A DNA stretch of 64,000 nucleotides from CADDYT01 sp035294125 (GCA_035294125.1 DATGLM010000006.1:1-64000), one strand, 5' to 3'; positions 52,272-61,669 are shown, counted from the first letter of the stretch. Notes: generated by a model not told the origin, from the sequence alone. Numbers and translations: made by a program.

Positions 52272-53188
52272 ACTGGCGCCTCACTTCTGCGTGCTCCAAG
52301 CGCGCGCGCCAGGAAGGTCAGCGCGCCCAGAATAATGAAAACGGTAATCGCAAAAGCCGCGATCTGTGCGTAGTGGATATTGGCAGCACTTGCGCCCAGC
52401 ACCTGGTTGTACATGTAGATCATGACGAAGGTAGTCGCGCCCGGCCTGGCCGGGTCGGTGATGGGGCCACCCGCTGTAATCAGGTAGACGGTAGTGAACA
52501 TCTGGAAGGTCGTAATGGCGCTGAGGATTGTTATTGGCGTAACTGCGGGCCGCAGCTGCGGGAACGTGACCTGCCAGAAGGTTTGCCAGGCGTTTGCGCC
52601 ATCGACGCTGGCCGCCTCACCCATTTCTTTCGGCACGCTTTGCAATGCTCCTAACATCACGACTGTAAAGAAGGGGTAGGACAGCCAGACGTTCACAATC
52701 ACAACGGCGATGAAAGCGGCGACCGGGTTGGTGAGCCAGGGTATACCGAATTTTGCGCCGAAAAAAACTCGCCCGATTTCGTTGATGGGGCCGAAGTCGT
52801 AGTTGAAAAGAAATTTCCAGATCAACGCCGTAATCGCCGAAGGTGCGGCCCATGGCACGAGCAGCAGACTCATCCAGATAGCCGAGCCTTTGACCAACCG
52901 ATGATTGAGCGCGAGGGCAGTGACCATGCCAACCAGCACGAACAACGCTACGCAGACAATCACGTACAGAATGGTTAGAGCCAGCACGTAGTACAGGTCC
53001 GAATCGGATGTGAAGATGAGATGAATGTAGTTAGCCAGACCGACAAAGTTGTAGGACTCGTTAAACTCTGTGTTGTTGGTAAACGAGAGAAACAGCGTGT
53101 ACAGGATGGGCGTCATGTTGATGAGCAGGATCATGACGATAATCGGAAGCAGGTAGAAGAAAATAGTGCGGCGTTTTACCTGCAGCAT
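52268..53188 (-). CDS. Maltodextrin ABC transporter permease, MalF-like
   Basis: The 306-residue protein has six membrane helices and the EAA loop EAASVDGANAWQTFWQVTFPQLRP, the docking site for the ATPase. It lacks the large P2 loop and extra N-terminal helices of enterobacterial MalF and so is of the compact type seen in many soil bacteria. It forms the heterodimer with the MalG-like protein encoded just downstream, with which it shares four bases. A 190-base gap with a hairpin separates it from the binding-protein gene upstream. Confidence 0.9.
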   Translation of the reverse strand: MLQVKRRTIFFYLLPIIVMILLINMTPILYTLFLSFTNNTEFNESYNFVGLANYIHLIFTSDSDLYYVLALTILYVIVCVALFVLVGMVTALALNHRLVKGSAIWMSLLLVPWAAPSAITALIWKFLFNYDFGPINEIGRVFFGAKFGIPWLTNPVAAFIAVVIVNVWLSYPFFTVVMLGALQSVPKEMGEAASVDGANAWQTFWQVTFPQLRPAVTPITILSAITTFQMFTTVYLITAGGPITDPARPGATTFVMIYMYNQVLGASAANIHYAQIAAFAITVFIILGALTFLARALGARRSEAPV

Positions 53189-53323
53189 AGCTTCCCTCTC
53201 TTTCTCTCGGCGACACGTAGCATGGTGACTCCTTCCGATGGTGAATAGCTGGAGATGCTTCTCGAGCAGCCTATAGACAGTGCGATCGGGTCAGTGTAAC
53301 GAAAGGACGAATGAGGGTGAGGC

Positions 53324-53353
53324 GCAGGGAGGGAGCATCTGCTCCTTCCCCGC
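53324..53353. promoter_or_regulatory. Intercistronic hairpin between binding-protein and permease genes
   Basis: Arms of about 14 bases with one wobble pair and one mismatch lie at 53324-53353 in the 190-base gap between the MalE-like stop and the MalF-like start. Such hairpins can stabilise the upstream mRNA part and make binding protein more abundant than permease. Confidence 0.5.
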
Positions 53354-53377
53354 GTCTTATGTTGAGCAAAGCAGACC

Positions 53378-54625
53378 TCAGGAAGAGATGTTTTTCACTG
53401 CCTGTTCTGCGGCTGTCTGCGCGTTACTTAAAGCTACCGCGGGTGTTTCCGTGCCGTTCCAGATGGCGGTCAGCGCGTTGCCAACCGGCGTCCAGAGGGC
53501 GGACATATACGGTGTATTCGGAAGCGCCGTGCCATACGGAACCTGACTGGCGAAGCCGGAAATGGCCGGGTTATTCGTCACTGCTGGATTCGCCAGCGCG
53601 GCCTTATTTGCCGGGATTTCTCCATCAGACTTAATCATCTGCAACTGATTTGCGGTGTTGGTGTAGAACTTCAGAATATCAGCATCCAGAGCCGGGTCTT
53701 TGGCGTCCTTAGTGATCCACAGAGACTTCACACCGACAAATGGAGAGGCATGCATGTCGTTATTTGTTGTCACAAGGGGCAGCGTGGCAAAGCCAACATT
53801 GATATGGGACGTATTCGCGTAGTTGTCATACGCCCAGTCACCATCAATGATGGCTGCTGCTTTCCCCTCGGTGAAAAGTGAAGAGGCCGTTGTGCCGTCA
53901 AGCTGCTTGGGCAGGTAGGGCCGGAACGAGGCGATGAAGTTGCCTGCTGCTATTGCCTGCGGGGTATTCAGACCAACTGTGCCATCCGGTTTCACGTAGT
54001 ATGCTCCGTTGCCATAGAACCAGTCAGCGTTGTAATAAGGGTCCGTCGTTGGCCAGACAATGCCGTACTTGCCGGGATGGGCCTGCTCGTAGCTCTTCTC
54101 GAATGCCAGCAACTGATCGGTTGTGGTGGGAAGCTGTGAGGCGCTGATGAGGCTTTTGTTGTACATGATGGTGACTGCCTCGACGGTCTCAGGCACGCCC
54201 CAGACATGGCCCTGGAATTGCACTGCCTGCGCCGCGGCCGGTGTATACGTCGAGTTCACATACGATTGACTGATATACTGGTCCGCCGGGATCAACGAAT
54301 GGCTATCGACCAACTCGCCCAGCGAATCATCGACCCAGGCCAGGATATCCGGCCCGTTGTTGGCCCGGATGGCCGTGGTCGCCTTCGTGATCAGGTTCGA
54401 TGTTATCTGCACCAGCTTGATGGTGACGTTGGGGTGCAGCTTCATGTAGGCGTTGAAAATAGCCTGCTTGGGTTGAACGTAAGTGCCTCCCCAACCATGC
54501 CATATCGTGACAGTCTCAGGTTGATTCGATGAGGTCGAACTGCTCTCGCTGGATGAGCCGCAGGCTGCCACGAACAGCGCCAGCGCCATACAGATGAGAA
54601 GCAGGATAGAGTAGCTCCGCTTCAT
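53378..54625 (-). CDS. Maltodextrin-binding lipoprotein, MalE-like
   Basis: The protein has 415 residues from the ATG at 54625, preceded by GGAGGAACAC; the frame extends 18 codons further without a site. It has a lipoprotein signal with lipobox VAAC, a Ser-rich linker, and the family 1 sugar-binding fold: VTIWHGWGGTY, then GPDILAWVDDSLGEL and GVPETVEAVTIMYNK, close to maltose/maltodextrin-binding proteins. It is the first gene of the transporter operon. Its promoter lies about 350 bases upstream with a putative MarR operator, leaving a long untranslated leader. Confidence 0.9.
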   Translation of the reverse strand: MKRSYSILLLICMALALFVAACGSSSESSSTSSNQPETVTIWHGWGGTYVQPKQAIFNAYMKLHPNVTIKLVQITSNLITKATTAIRANNGPDILAWVDDSLGELVDSHSLIPADQYISQSYVNSTYTPAAAQAVQFQGHVWGVPETVEAVTIMYNKSLISASQLPTTTDQLLAFEKSYEQAHPGKYGIVWPTTDPYYNADWFYGNGAYYVKPDGTVGLNTPQAIAAGNFIASFRPYLPKQLDGTTASSLFTEGKAAAIIDGDWAYDNYANTSHINVGFATLPLVTTNNDMHASPFVGVKSLWITKDAKDPALDADILKFYTNTANQLQMIKSDGEIPANKAALANPAVTNNPAISGFASQVPYGTALPNTPYMSALWTPVGNALTAIWNGTETPAVALSNAQTAAEQAVKNISS

Positions 54626-54950
54626 GTGTTCCTCCATTGCGAGTTTGTCAAAATAGTCCCACCTGCATCCGTTGCGCAACGGATTGCTCTACGATGAATT
54701 CTTCTGCAAAGGTGTATCCCTGCAAGTAATAAGGGGCTGAAAACAGTTCCATTCATTACAGGAACTATCGAAGGTTTTGCGCATCATTCTCTGCAAATGA
54801 TGTTGCTGGGGTTAAAACTTATTCCAGGAAGCGCGACCACCTCCTCCTTCTCTCGCCTCGCGAGGATGGTTTCCCACATCGCTGAACCATTTCCCACTTT
54901 CTACCTGAAAAAGATCGTTCATCTTGCGGTGCCGGTGTGGTTTTCTTTTC
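54626..54950 (-). other. Long leader of the maltodextrin transporter mRNA
   Basis: If the promoter at 54982-55010 is right, about 325 untranslated bases lie before the binding-protein gene. No small gene, terminator or known riboswitch pattern was found; the leader may still carry post-transcriptional control. Confidence 0.4.
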
Positions 54951-55010
54951 GATAGTTGACTATTCAACTGTAGCTAATTGTAGTATACTCCACAAATTTC
55001 TCCTTGTCAA
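54951..55010 (-). promoter_or_regulatory. Promoter and MarR-type operator of the maltodextrin transporter operon
   Basis: On the minus strand TTGACA (plus 55005-55010), a 17-base spacer and TATACT (plus 54982-54987) form the promoter. The operator-like sequence GTTGACTATTCAACTGTAG, read on the plus strand at 54954-54972, has an internal dyad GTTGA/TCAAC and matches the sites at 48457 and 50437. Confidence 0.75.
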
Positions 55011-55174
55011 TAGGATTGGCCGTACTTTTTCGGCTTGCTGTTAAAAAAAGGCCCTTGTATTTCCCCCTGTTTCATGCTATACTCTAAGAGGCAAGCAGCC
55101 GGTATTCCATGTTTATCGCCCGCCTGCTCATCCACGCACCTGTTTAACCACCATTTCCACCACTTTTCCGCCTT

Positions 55175-56677
55175 ATGAAAGAGAATGCATCGCGGATTGC
55201 GCGTTTTGCGCAGCACGTCCTCGGCAAGCCGCTCTACCCGTACCAGTGGGAGATTGCCGGGGCGATTCTGACCTCTGTTTTCAACGGCGAGGGCAAGATT
55301 TTCAGTGTCATGATGGCGCGGCAGATGGGGAAGAATCAGCTTTCCGCCGTCATTGAGGCATACCTGCTTACCTGCATGCCGCAGGGAACGATTGTCAAGG
55401 CCGCGCCCACGTTTACGCCGCAGATCATCAACAGCCGCCTGCGTCTGCTCTCGCTGCTCGATACCCCTTTCACGCGAGACCGCATCTGGACAAGCAACGG
55501 TTATATCCTCGGTCTTGCTCCACGCGCCGATCCCGCCGTGCTGCGGGCGCACAGCGGACCACGCGTCATGTTCTACTCTGCCAGCCCGGAAAGCAACGTC
55601 GTTGGCGCAACCGCCGACCTGCTGCTGGAGATCGATGAGGCCCAGGATGTCTCCACCGAGAAGTTCGACCGCGACTTCAGACCGATGGCTGCCGTCCAGA
55701 ACGCGACCACCGTACTTTATGGCACCGCCTGGTCCGACGATACCTTACTGGCGCAGCAGCGAGCCATCAATCTGATCCTGGAGCAGCGCACAGGCGAACG
55801 TCGCCACTTCGAGTTCGACTGGCGCGTCCTCGCCGCCATCAACCCGGCCTATCGCGCCTTCGTTGAGCAGGAAATTGCCCGCCTGGGCGAGGATCACCTC
55901 GCCATTCAGACGCAGTATTTCCTGCGCCCCAGCAGCGGCGCGGGCTACTTCCTCAATCCCTTACAGCGCGGCCTCTTGCAGGGGACGCATCGCTGGGAGG
56001 AGACGTCGCCGGGAGGAGGTCTGCATGAGGGGTGGTATGTCGCGGGCATGGACGTGGCCGGAGAGGAGCGCCCGGCACATGGCGTTGCCGGTGCCAGCAT
56101 GCGGGGCATGACACGGACACAGCGCGATAGCACCGTCATCACCATCGGGCGTGTCTTTCTGAACGAACTGAATTTACCGTCCGTGGAGGTGGTGCATCAG
56201 CAGTGGTGGACCGGCAAACCCTACCTCGAACAGTATGCCGCGACGGTCGCGCTGGCAGAGCAATGGGGCCTGCGTGCGCTTGTCATCGATGCTACCGGTC
56301 TGGGGGCCTGGCTGGCTTCGCTGCTCAGCAACCGACTGGGCGAAGAGCGCGTACAGCCCTTCACGTTTACGCGCCCCAGCAAATCTCGCCTGGCCTACCA
56401 GCTGCTGGCCCTTTTGAACAGCGGACGTCTCAAGCTCTACGCCTCCACGGACGCGCCAGCCTTTATCTACGAAGAGTGCTGGCGGCAGCTTCACCTGGCC
56501 CGCTATCGCCTGCCTGCGCCCGAAGTCCTCGACTTCTACGTCGACCCCGCTGAGGGCCACGACGATTTTCTCATGAGCCTCGCTCTGCTGACGGAAGCTC
56601 TCAACACCCCTGTGGCCCCCGCTGCCTCCACTCTTATTCGACCCAGAAGATTGTATCAGGAGGAAGGGAGATTTTAA
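55175..56677 (+). CDS. Phage terminase large subunit (orphan)
   Basis: The 500-residue protein has an intact TerL layout. The ATPase part shows Walker A as ARQMGKNQ with Lys 53, and Walker B as LLLEIDEAQD (Asp 154, Glu 155) followed by the coupling motif in LYGTAW. The nuclease part shows the metal-binding acids Asp 293 (AGMDVAG), Asp 372 (VIDATG) and Asp 463/464 (GHDDF). It should cut and package DNA into a capsid through a portal. No small terminase, portal or other phage gene is next to it. It lies between a maltodextrin operon and a wecA-like gene, about 14 kb from the capsid operon and on the other strand. No clear ribosome site precedes the ATG. It overlaps the convergent gene by four bases. 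Confidence 0.85.
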   Translation: MKENASRIARFAQHVLGKPLYPYQWEIAGAILTSVFNGEGKIFSVMMARQMGKNQLSAVIEAYLLTCMPQGTIVKAAPTFTPQIINSRLRLLSLLDTPFTRDRIWTSNGYILGLAPRADPAVLRAHSGPRVMFYSASPESNVVGATADLLLEIDEAQDVSTEKFDRDFRPMAAVQNATTVLYGTAWSDDTLLAQQRAINLILEQRTGERRHFEFDWRVLAAINPAYRAFVEQEIARLGEDHLAIQTQYFLRPSSGAGYFLNPLQRGLLQGTHRWEETSPGGGLHEGWYVAGMDVAGEERPAHGVAGASMRGMTRTQRDSTVITIGRVFLNELNLPSVEVVHQQWWTGKPYLEQYAATVALAEQWGLRALVIDATGLGAWLASLLSNRLGEERVQPFTFTRPSKSRLAYQLLALLNSGRLKLYASTDAPAFIYEECWRQLHLARYRLPAPEVLDFYVDPAEGHDDFLMSLALLTEALNTPVAPAASTLIRPRRLYQEEGRF

Positions 56678-57924
56678 CCGGCCCGCTTTTCACCGGGTAC
56701 TTGCTCGGCCAGCCGGTGCTGCCTCTGCAAATACGCGCTCCAGCGCAGCAAGACCACCATCACGCCTTCGACAATGAAGATGCCAACGAACTTGTAGAAG
56801 GAGGGCAGGGCCAGCGCCAGGATGCCGAGCGCGCACGTCGCTCCGTAAAGCACGAGGCAGACCTGGCGCGGGTTCAGGCCGCCAAAGAGCAGGCGGTAGT
56901 GCAGGTGTGTGAAGCGGGCATGCATCGGCAGCAGGTCGCGCTGCATCGGATGCTGGCCGCGCCTGATGCGATTAATCATCACCAGCGCCACGTCCAGTAT
57001 CGGTATGCCCAGCAACATCAGGATGAGGGCGAACTTCGCGCCCCCTATAATAGCCAGCACAGCCAGCCCGATGCCCAGAAACTGCGAACCGCTATCACCC
57101 ATGATGATACTAGCCGGACTCCAGTTATGCGGGAGGAAACCCGCGACCGCACCCGTAAAAATAGCCGCCAGTAGCGCGATGCTGTATTGTTGCAGCGACC
57201 AGCTAATGATCGTGATGAAGAGGCCGGTAATCGCCACGATGCCCGCCGCCAGCCCATCCAGCCCATCGATGAAATTGATGGCGTTCATCATGCCCACAAT
57301 CCAGAACCAGGTGAAAAGGACGGCGGGAATAGCCAGCCAGGAGACAATGGGGGCGCGAATAAACAGCGTCAGCGTCGTCTGACGATACCAGGGAAGCGCG
57401 GGGTTGTAGGCAGCGGAGCCTCGCACGAAAGGATTATGGACGCCGAAGAACAGGACGCCATGAAAGACATGCAGTCCCGGCCCCAGCAGAATCACAACAG
57501 CAGCCGTCTGCGCTATCAGCTTGGGTAGGGGTTTCAATCCCTTCACATCGTCGTAGGCATGAACCGCGACGATGAGCAGCGAGGCAATCGCGAAAAGGAC
57601 ATATATGACCAGCTCTTTAGGAAATGTGTGTCCGAATATGGATTCGACCGGTTGATTCTGTGTTGTGAGGGAGGGCGCGTAGAAAAGCAAGGAGACGATC
57701 AGAAAGGCGGCAAAAATGCCGAGTCCTCCCAGTCGGGGCTTCGCTGACGTGTGAATCTTCCCCGCTTTCACAGGCTCTACCCACCCGAACCGCAAGCACA
57801 TCGTCTTCACGAGCAAGGTGAAAAGATAGGCCAGCGCGAATGTGAGGACTCCAATCAGCAAAATTTGTGCGCCCTGTGGTATGGCGGGCGCAACGAAGAG
57901 CAGTAAAACACTTCCTACGTACAA
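56674..57924 (-). CDS. MraY/WecA-family undecaprenyl-phosphate sugar-1-phosphate transferase
   Basis: The protein has 416 residues from a TTG start at 57924 preceded by AAAGGATG; no in-frame ATG has a better site. It has ten or eleven membrane helices with cytoplasmic catalytic loops: HAYDDVKGLKPLPKL with the Asp pair, NAINFIDGLDGLAAG, IIMGDSGSQFLG and the His motif HARFTHLHYRL. These features match WecA/TagO rather than MraY, because of the His-box. It should start synthesis of a second polymer (teichoic-acid-like or a wall glycan) by loading a GlcNAc-1-phosphate-type unit. Its neighbours are the terminase (convergent) and a HEAT-repeat gene (divergent). Confidence 0.87.
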   Translation of the reverse strand: MYVGSVLLLFVAPAIPQGAQILLIGVLTFALAYLFTLLVKTMCLRFGWVEPVKAGKIHTSAKPRLGGLGIFAAFLIVSLLFYAPSLTTQNQPVESIFGHTFPKELVIYVLFAIASLLIVAVHAYDDVKGLKPLPKLIAQTAAVVILLGPGLHVFHGVLFFGVHNPFVRGSAAYNPALPWYRQTTLTLFIRAPIVSWLAIPAVLFTWFWIVGMMNAINFIDGLDGLAAGIVAITGLFITIISWSLQQYSIALLAAIFTGAVAGFLPHNWSPASIIMGDSGSQFLGIGLAVLAIIGGAKFALILMLLGIPILDVALVMINRIRRGQHPMQRDLLPMHARFTHLHYRLLFGGLNPRQVCLVLYGATCALGILALALPSFYKFVGIFIVEGVMVVLLRWSAYLQRQHRLAEQVPGEKRAG

Positions 57925-58197
57925 GATACGACATCCTTTCTGGCTGCGCCAGTCATCTTTTCCTGTGAAAAGAGAAGAAATCTCTATTCTCTACCATGTT
58001 AAACGAATGAGATGGGGGGAATGGACGCCACCAGTGATACGTTTTGCATGGTTGAAGGGTGTCAAAGAGAGAAAATCTCTCGACGCCAGTCCTGTAACGT
58101 GGTACAATGCGTTGCATTAGAGTTTCTATTTGCATGTCAGAATAGCAGAGTAGCGTACTTATCCCTTATTTTTTATGAATGCTAAGGAGAGCAGTAT

Positions 58198-59904
58198 ATG
58201 GCACGGAAACGCAGGAGACCACCACAGGAAAGCATTGATAGTATTTTACTGGCGATGAGCCGTCGTGATGATCTTGATGATGAAACCATGATTCATTATT
58301 TTGACCGGCTGGATGAAGAATGGGAAACGGGCGCGCGTGATAAGGTCTTACATCTCTTGCGCAGCAACGACACTGCCGCCAATTCCGCTGCTGTCATGAT
58401 TCTCTCTGAACTGGCAAGCGATGATGACCTGGAACACCTGGAAGACTTTATAACCGATCCCACTATTACCGACCTCTCAAAGCTTACTCTGGCCCCTCTT
58501 CTGAAAGAACTGGGTTCCGAGATGGCCGATGATGGTATTCTCCCCTATCTCAACGACCCGGAAGCGGCCATGATGCAGATGCAGGCCCGCTTGCTCGAAC
58601 TCGTGGGACAGAGCGAGCTTGGCGTCGAATCAATTCTGGAAGATGTCATGGAGATGCCGGTGGAGCGCCGCCTCGCCTTTATTAGCTGGCTGGGCAACAG
58701 CCAGGACCTCCGCGCTGCCAGACTGCTCGTCCCCCTGCTCGAAAATTCATCGACAAAGGTAGTACAGGCTGCTATCGATGCGCTTGAGCAGCTTGGAACA
58801 ATTGCTGCCCCGCAGGCGATCCCCGCCCTCAACTACCTGCTGAGCACCAGCGCCAATCGGACCGTCAAACAGCATGCGCGCGCGGCTCTGGGGCGGCTCA
58901 CCATGCAATCTGTTCCCGGCGTCGAGGCCGAGGCGATACAGGCAAGGCGCTCTCAACGCCTCCCTCTCCATGAGGTGCGCGTCAGTTTCATCGATGGCGT
59001 TGGCGCTCAAATGATTATGCTCTCCTGGGAACGCCCCGATGGCCTGCTCAAAGGCGTGAACCTGCTCTATCAAGATCAATGGGGCATTAAGGATTGCTAC
59101 GGTACCGACGAAATGGATGCCGATCTCTGGGCCTCGCTCATAGAGCAGATGGAGGGGCAGGGATTCGGCAGTTTTAGCGTTTCCATCGAGTATGCCCGTT
59201 CTCTGGTGGGGGAGGCCCGTGCCGTCAACAAGCGCACTCGCCATCGCATTCCCGTCGCCTTCTCGATCTGGCGCCCCTTTATTGAAGATGAGGAGGCGCG
59301 GCAGAAGGACGTTTCAACGTCTACCACCGTACCGACCGCTCTAGAGCCGATCCCTTTGACGCCGGAGGTCAGACAACTGGCGCAGCAGCGCGGCGGAGAA
59401 CTCGTCGGCATGAAGGAGTTTTCCTCGTGGCTGTTTGAGCCGTTTGAGAGCCTCCAACCGTACATCAACCGCTACTGGACCAACTTTGCCCTCGCCGAAA
59501 TGTCTCAGAACCAGAGCGCTCGTGGGCGGCGTGCCCGTGGGCGTGGACAGGGGCGCGGCAATAAAGACCTGTCGCAAGAGCAACTCCAGTATCTCGAAGA
59601 TGCCGTCAGCGAGGCTATCGCAAACCTGATTGATGAGCAGTGGCGGGCGCTCTATGAAGCGCGCATGCGCCGCCAGGCCCTGCTCTTCCAGTTTGCCGAC
59701 CGTAAAAAGGACGCCTCGCTCGTGCAGGCGGTAGCCGCGGCTCTTCATCCCGCTTCCGGCATTCCTGCCATCGACCAGCCCTTCCTGCGTGCTATGATGC
59801 GCGTCTCTATCCAGCAGGGTCCCATCCGCATGCTCGCCGCTGCCCTCGAAGCAGGCCAGTTCGACCGCCTGCCCCTGGGTCCCTTTTCGCTGGGTGAAGA
59901 TTGA
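58198..59904 (+). CDS. HEAT-repeat protein of unknown function
   Basis: The 568-residue soluble protein has about six HEAT-type helical pairs in residues 15-240 (for example VVQAAIDALEQLGTIAAPQAI). The middle part (about 255-350) is a mixed alpha/beta domain with WERPDGLLKGVNLLYQDQWG-type strands, and a third part holds an Arg/Gly-rich loop (RGRRARGRGQGRG) that could bind nucleic acid. AAGGAG precedes the ATG. Helical repeats usually serve as protein-binding scaffolds. No catalytic motif is seen and the family name is not known to me. Confidence 0.7.
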   Translation: MARKRRRPPQESIDSILLAMSRRDDLDDETMIHYFDRLDEEWETGARDKVLHLLRSNDTAANSAAVMILSELASDDDLEHLEDFITDPTITDLSKLTLAPLLKELGSEMADDGILPYLNDPEAAMMQMQARLLELVGQSELGVESILEDVMEMPVERRLAFISWLGNSQDLRAARLLVPLLENSSTKVVQAAIDALEQLGTIAAPQAIPALNYLLSTSANRTVKQHARAALGRLTMQSVPGVEAEAIQARRSQRLPLHEVRVSFIDGVGAQMIMLSWERPDGLLKGVNLLYQDQWGIKDCYGTDEMDADLWASLIEQMEGQGFGSFSVSIEYARSLVGEARAVNKRTRHRIPVAFSIWRPFIEDEEARQKDVSTSTTVPTALEPIPLTPEVRQLAQQRGGELVGMKEFSSWLFEPFESLQPYINRYWTNFALAEMSQNQSARGRRARGRGQGRGNKDLSQEQLQYLEDAVSEAIANLIDEQWRALYEARMRRQALLFQFADRKKDASLVQAVAAALHPASGIPAIDQPFLRAMMRVSIQQGPIRMLAAALEAGQFDRLPLGPFSLGED

Positions 59905-59908
59905 TCCA

Positions 59909-61216
59909 TCACCACAACGGGTTCATAACCAGTCCCGTAATCAGCTTGGGATAGAAGTAGGTTGCCTTTTGCGGCATCAATTCCCCGGCTAGCGCCACCT
60001 CGCTGATCTGTCGTACCGGCGTGGCGTTGAGCAGTAGCGCTACCTGCGCCTGTCCCTGCTCGACTGCTTGCAGCGCCGCCCTGGCCTCGTGAACGTAGCG
60101 CACATACTGCCCCGCTGTAACCTCTTCCGGGCGCAGACCGAGCAGCGCTTCCAGAATCAGCCGGTGCGCGATAGCCACATCCAACTCATACCAGGCGCGC
60201 GCGTGGCCGCTCGCCGCCATCTGGCCCCTGCCTCTCTCGTTGAGCGTCAGTAGAAAGCGGCGCTGCGGCGTCTGTAGCACCATCGATGGCCCTCGCTTTG
60301 CTGCCTCGGCCAGCCACCGTTCCAGTTCCTCGCTACCCGTTCCCTGTTCCAGTTCCTGTACCGTAAAGTACTGCTCCAGGTTCTCTCGCTTGAGCTTTCC
60401 CAGCGCCTGCTCGCTCAAGCCGTACAGTAGCCGGTGCGTTGGCAGCACCAGCATCCCCGCGTCCTCTATATCGATGAGCGCCATCATCACATAATTGGCG
60501 GCTTCGGCGGCGCTGGCGTCTTTATGCCGCTCGTGCATCTCATTACGATAGTTCAGCGCGGTCTCATAGCGATGGTGGCCGTCCGCTATAAACAACTGAC
60601 GCCCGGCAAAGAAATCCTGGATAAGTGCGATCTGTCGCTCGTCCGTGATTGGCTGCAAAATATGGTGCTCATTCGCCTCGTCGGTAATCTCAATCTCTGC
60701 ATGGGCGGCGTAGGGTTCGAGCAGGCGTCGTATGCGGGCCTGCGGATCGTTGTACAACGCCATGATCGGGCTGAACTGGGTCGCTGTGGCCCGCAAGAGG
60801 TGCAAACGGTCGTCCTTCAGTTTGGGGAGCGTGCGTTCGTGCGGCAGGACGACCTGAGCGCTCCACGGCTCCAGCCGCACCCGTGCCAGCAGGCTTGTGC
60901 GTGTGTACGTCTTCACACCATGCGCAAAACGCTGCTGGTACAGGTAAAACGCGGGCCTCTCTTCCTGGCGCAACACGCCGTTAAGCCGCCATTCCCCATA
61001 AGTAGCCGCCGCTCGCGTGTAGCGATTATTCAACTCGTTATCCCCCGGCTCCTGCTTCGTCAATTCGAGTCGAATCACGTTATAGGGGTTGCGCTCATAA
61101 TAGCGTTCCTGCGCCTCCGGCGAAATCACATCAAACGGCGGTGTCACCACCTCCGCCAGATTGCCCACCACTCCACGATTGTAACGTATCCCCTTCAATG
61201 GTTGTAGCTCTACCAT
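59909..61216 (-). CDS. DUF1015-family protein (possible serine-kinase-like fold)
   Basis: The 435-residue protein matches the DUF1015 family over its full length: the start PLKGIRYNRG, then VVTPPFDVISPEAQ, the conserved FIADGHHRYETALNYR and the end with YVRYVHEA. The family has been linked to SerK-type ATP/ADP-dependent L-serine kinases and the ParB-like fold; the GHHRYETA motif corresponds to the ParB-like active-site region. A role in serine/cysteine metabolism is therefore possible but not shown. It converges with the HEAT-repeat gene with a gap of four bases and has no pathway partner nearby. Confidence 0.75.
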   Translation of the reverse strand: MVELQPLKGIRYNRGVVGNLAEVVTPPFDVISPEAQERYYERNPYNVIRLELTKQEPGDNELNNRYTRAAATYGEWRLNGVLRQEERPAFYLYQQRFAHGVKTYTRTSLLARVRLEPWSAQVVLPHERTLPKLKDDRLHLLRATATQFSPIMALYNDPQARIRRLLEPYAAHAEIEITDEANEHHILQPITDERQIALIQDFFAGRQLFIADGHHRYETALNYRNEMHERHKDASAAEAANYVMMALIDIEDAGMLVLPTHRLLYGLSEQALGKLKRENLEQYFTVQELEQGTGSEELERWLAEAAKRGPSMVLQTPQRRFLLTLNERGRGQMAASGHARAWYELDVAIAHRLILEALLGLRPEEVTAGQYVRYVHEARAALQAVEQGQAQVALLLNATPVRQISEVALAGELMPQKATYFYPKLITGLVMNPLW

Positions 61217-61669
61217 ACCTGTTTCACCCTCTTGAAAAAAGTAACTCTAACGACATGTGTGAAGGCTTTTTATAGCCTGTCACGCTGCCTATTGTACCAT
61301 GTTTTCGGCTCGCACAATTGTGGACAAAATATAGAAAATTTGTTCTAAAAGACCTTGACAAATCCCTCCTTGTAAGGTAATATACTCATTGTGACGAACA
61401 AATGTTCAAAACTGAATACGTTCTCCCACCCCCACTTACTACACTCCATACCGTCCTCTTATCTGGCGGCTGGGTTGTCCTCCCCCTTCTCCCTCGCCCA
61501 GCCGCTGTCGGGGGCATGAAGCCTCCCCAGAAAAAAACGATTTCTCAACCGGTTTTTCCCCCACAAGTCCTACTCTTGAGCCTGTTACATTGACGCACCT
61601 TGATACAGCATGTATCTTTGCTTAAGAAGAAACCGTTCAATTGTGTTGATACATGTAGGGATAACACAT
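61217..61669 (+). promoter_or_regulatory. Upstream region of the kinase-Rieske gene with strong promoter and LexA-like box
   Basis: TTGACA (61355-61360), a 17-base spacer and TAATAT (61378-61383, overlapping TATACT) form a near-consensus promoter. Thirteen bases after the -10, GAACAAATGTTC (61396-61407) is a perfect match to the GAAC-N4-GTTC pattern of Gram-positive-type LexA sites. About 260 bases of leader follow. A 63-residue frame at 61402-61593 was not accepted. Confidence 0.6.

Noticed and set aside
61402..61593. 63-residue frame starting inside the LexA-like box
   Set aside because: It has no ribosome site and no recognisable pattern; a leaderless gene is possible but unsupported.
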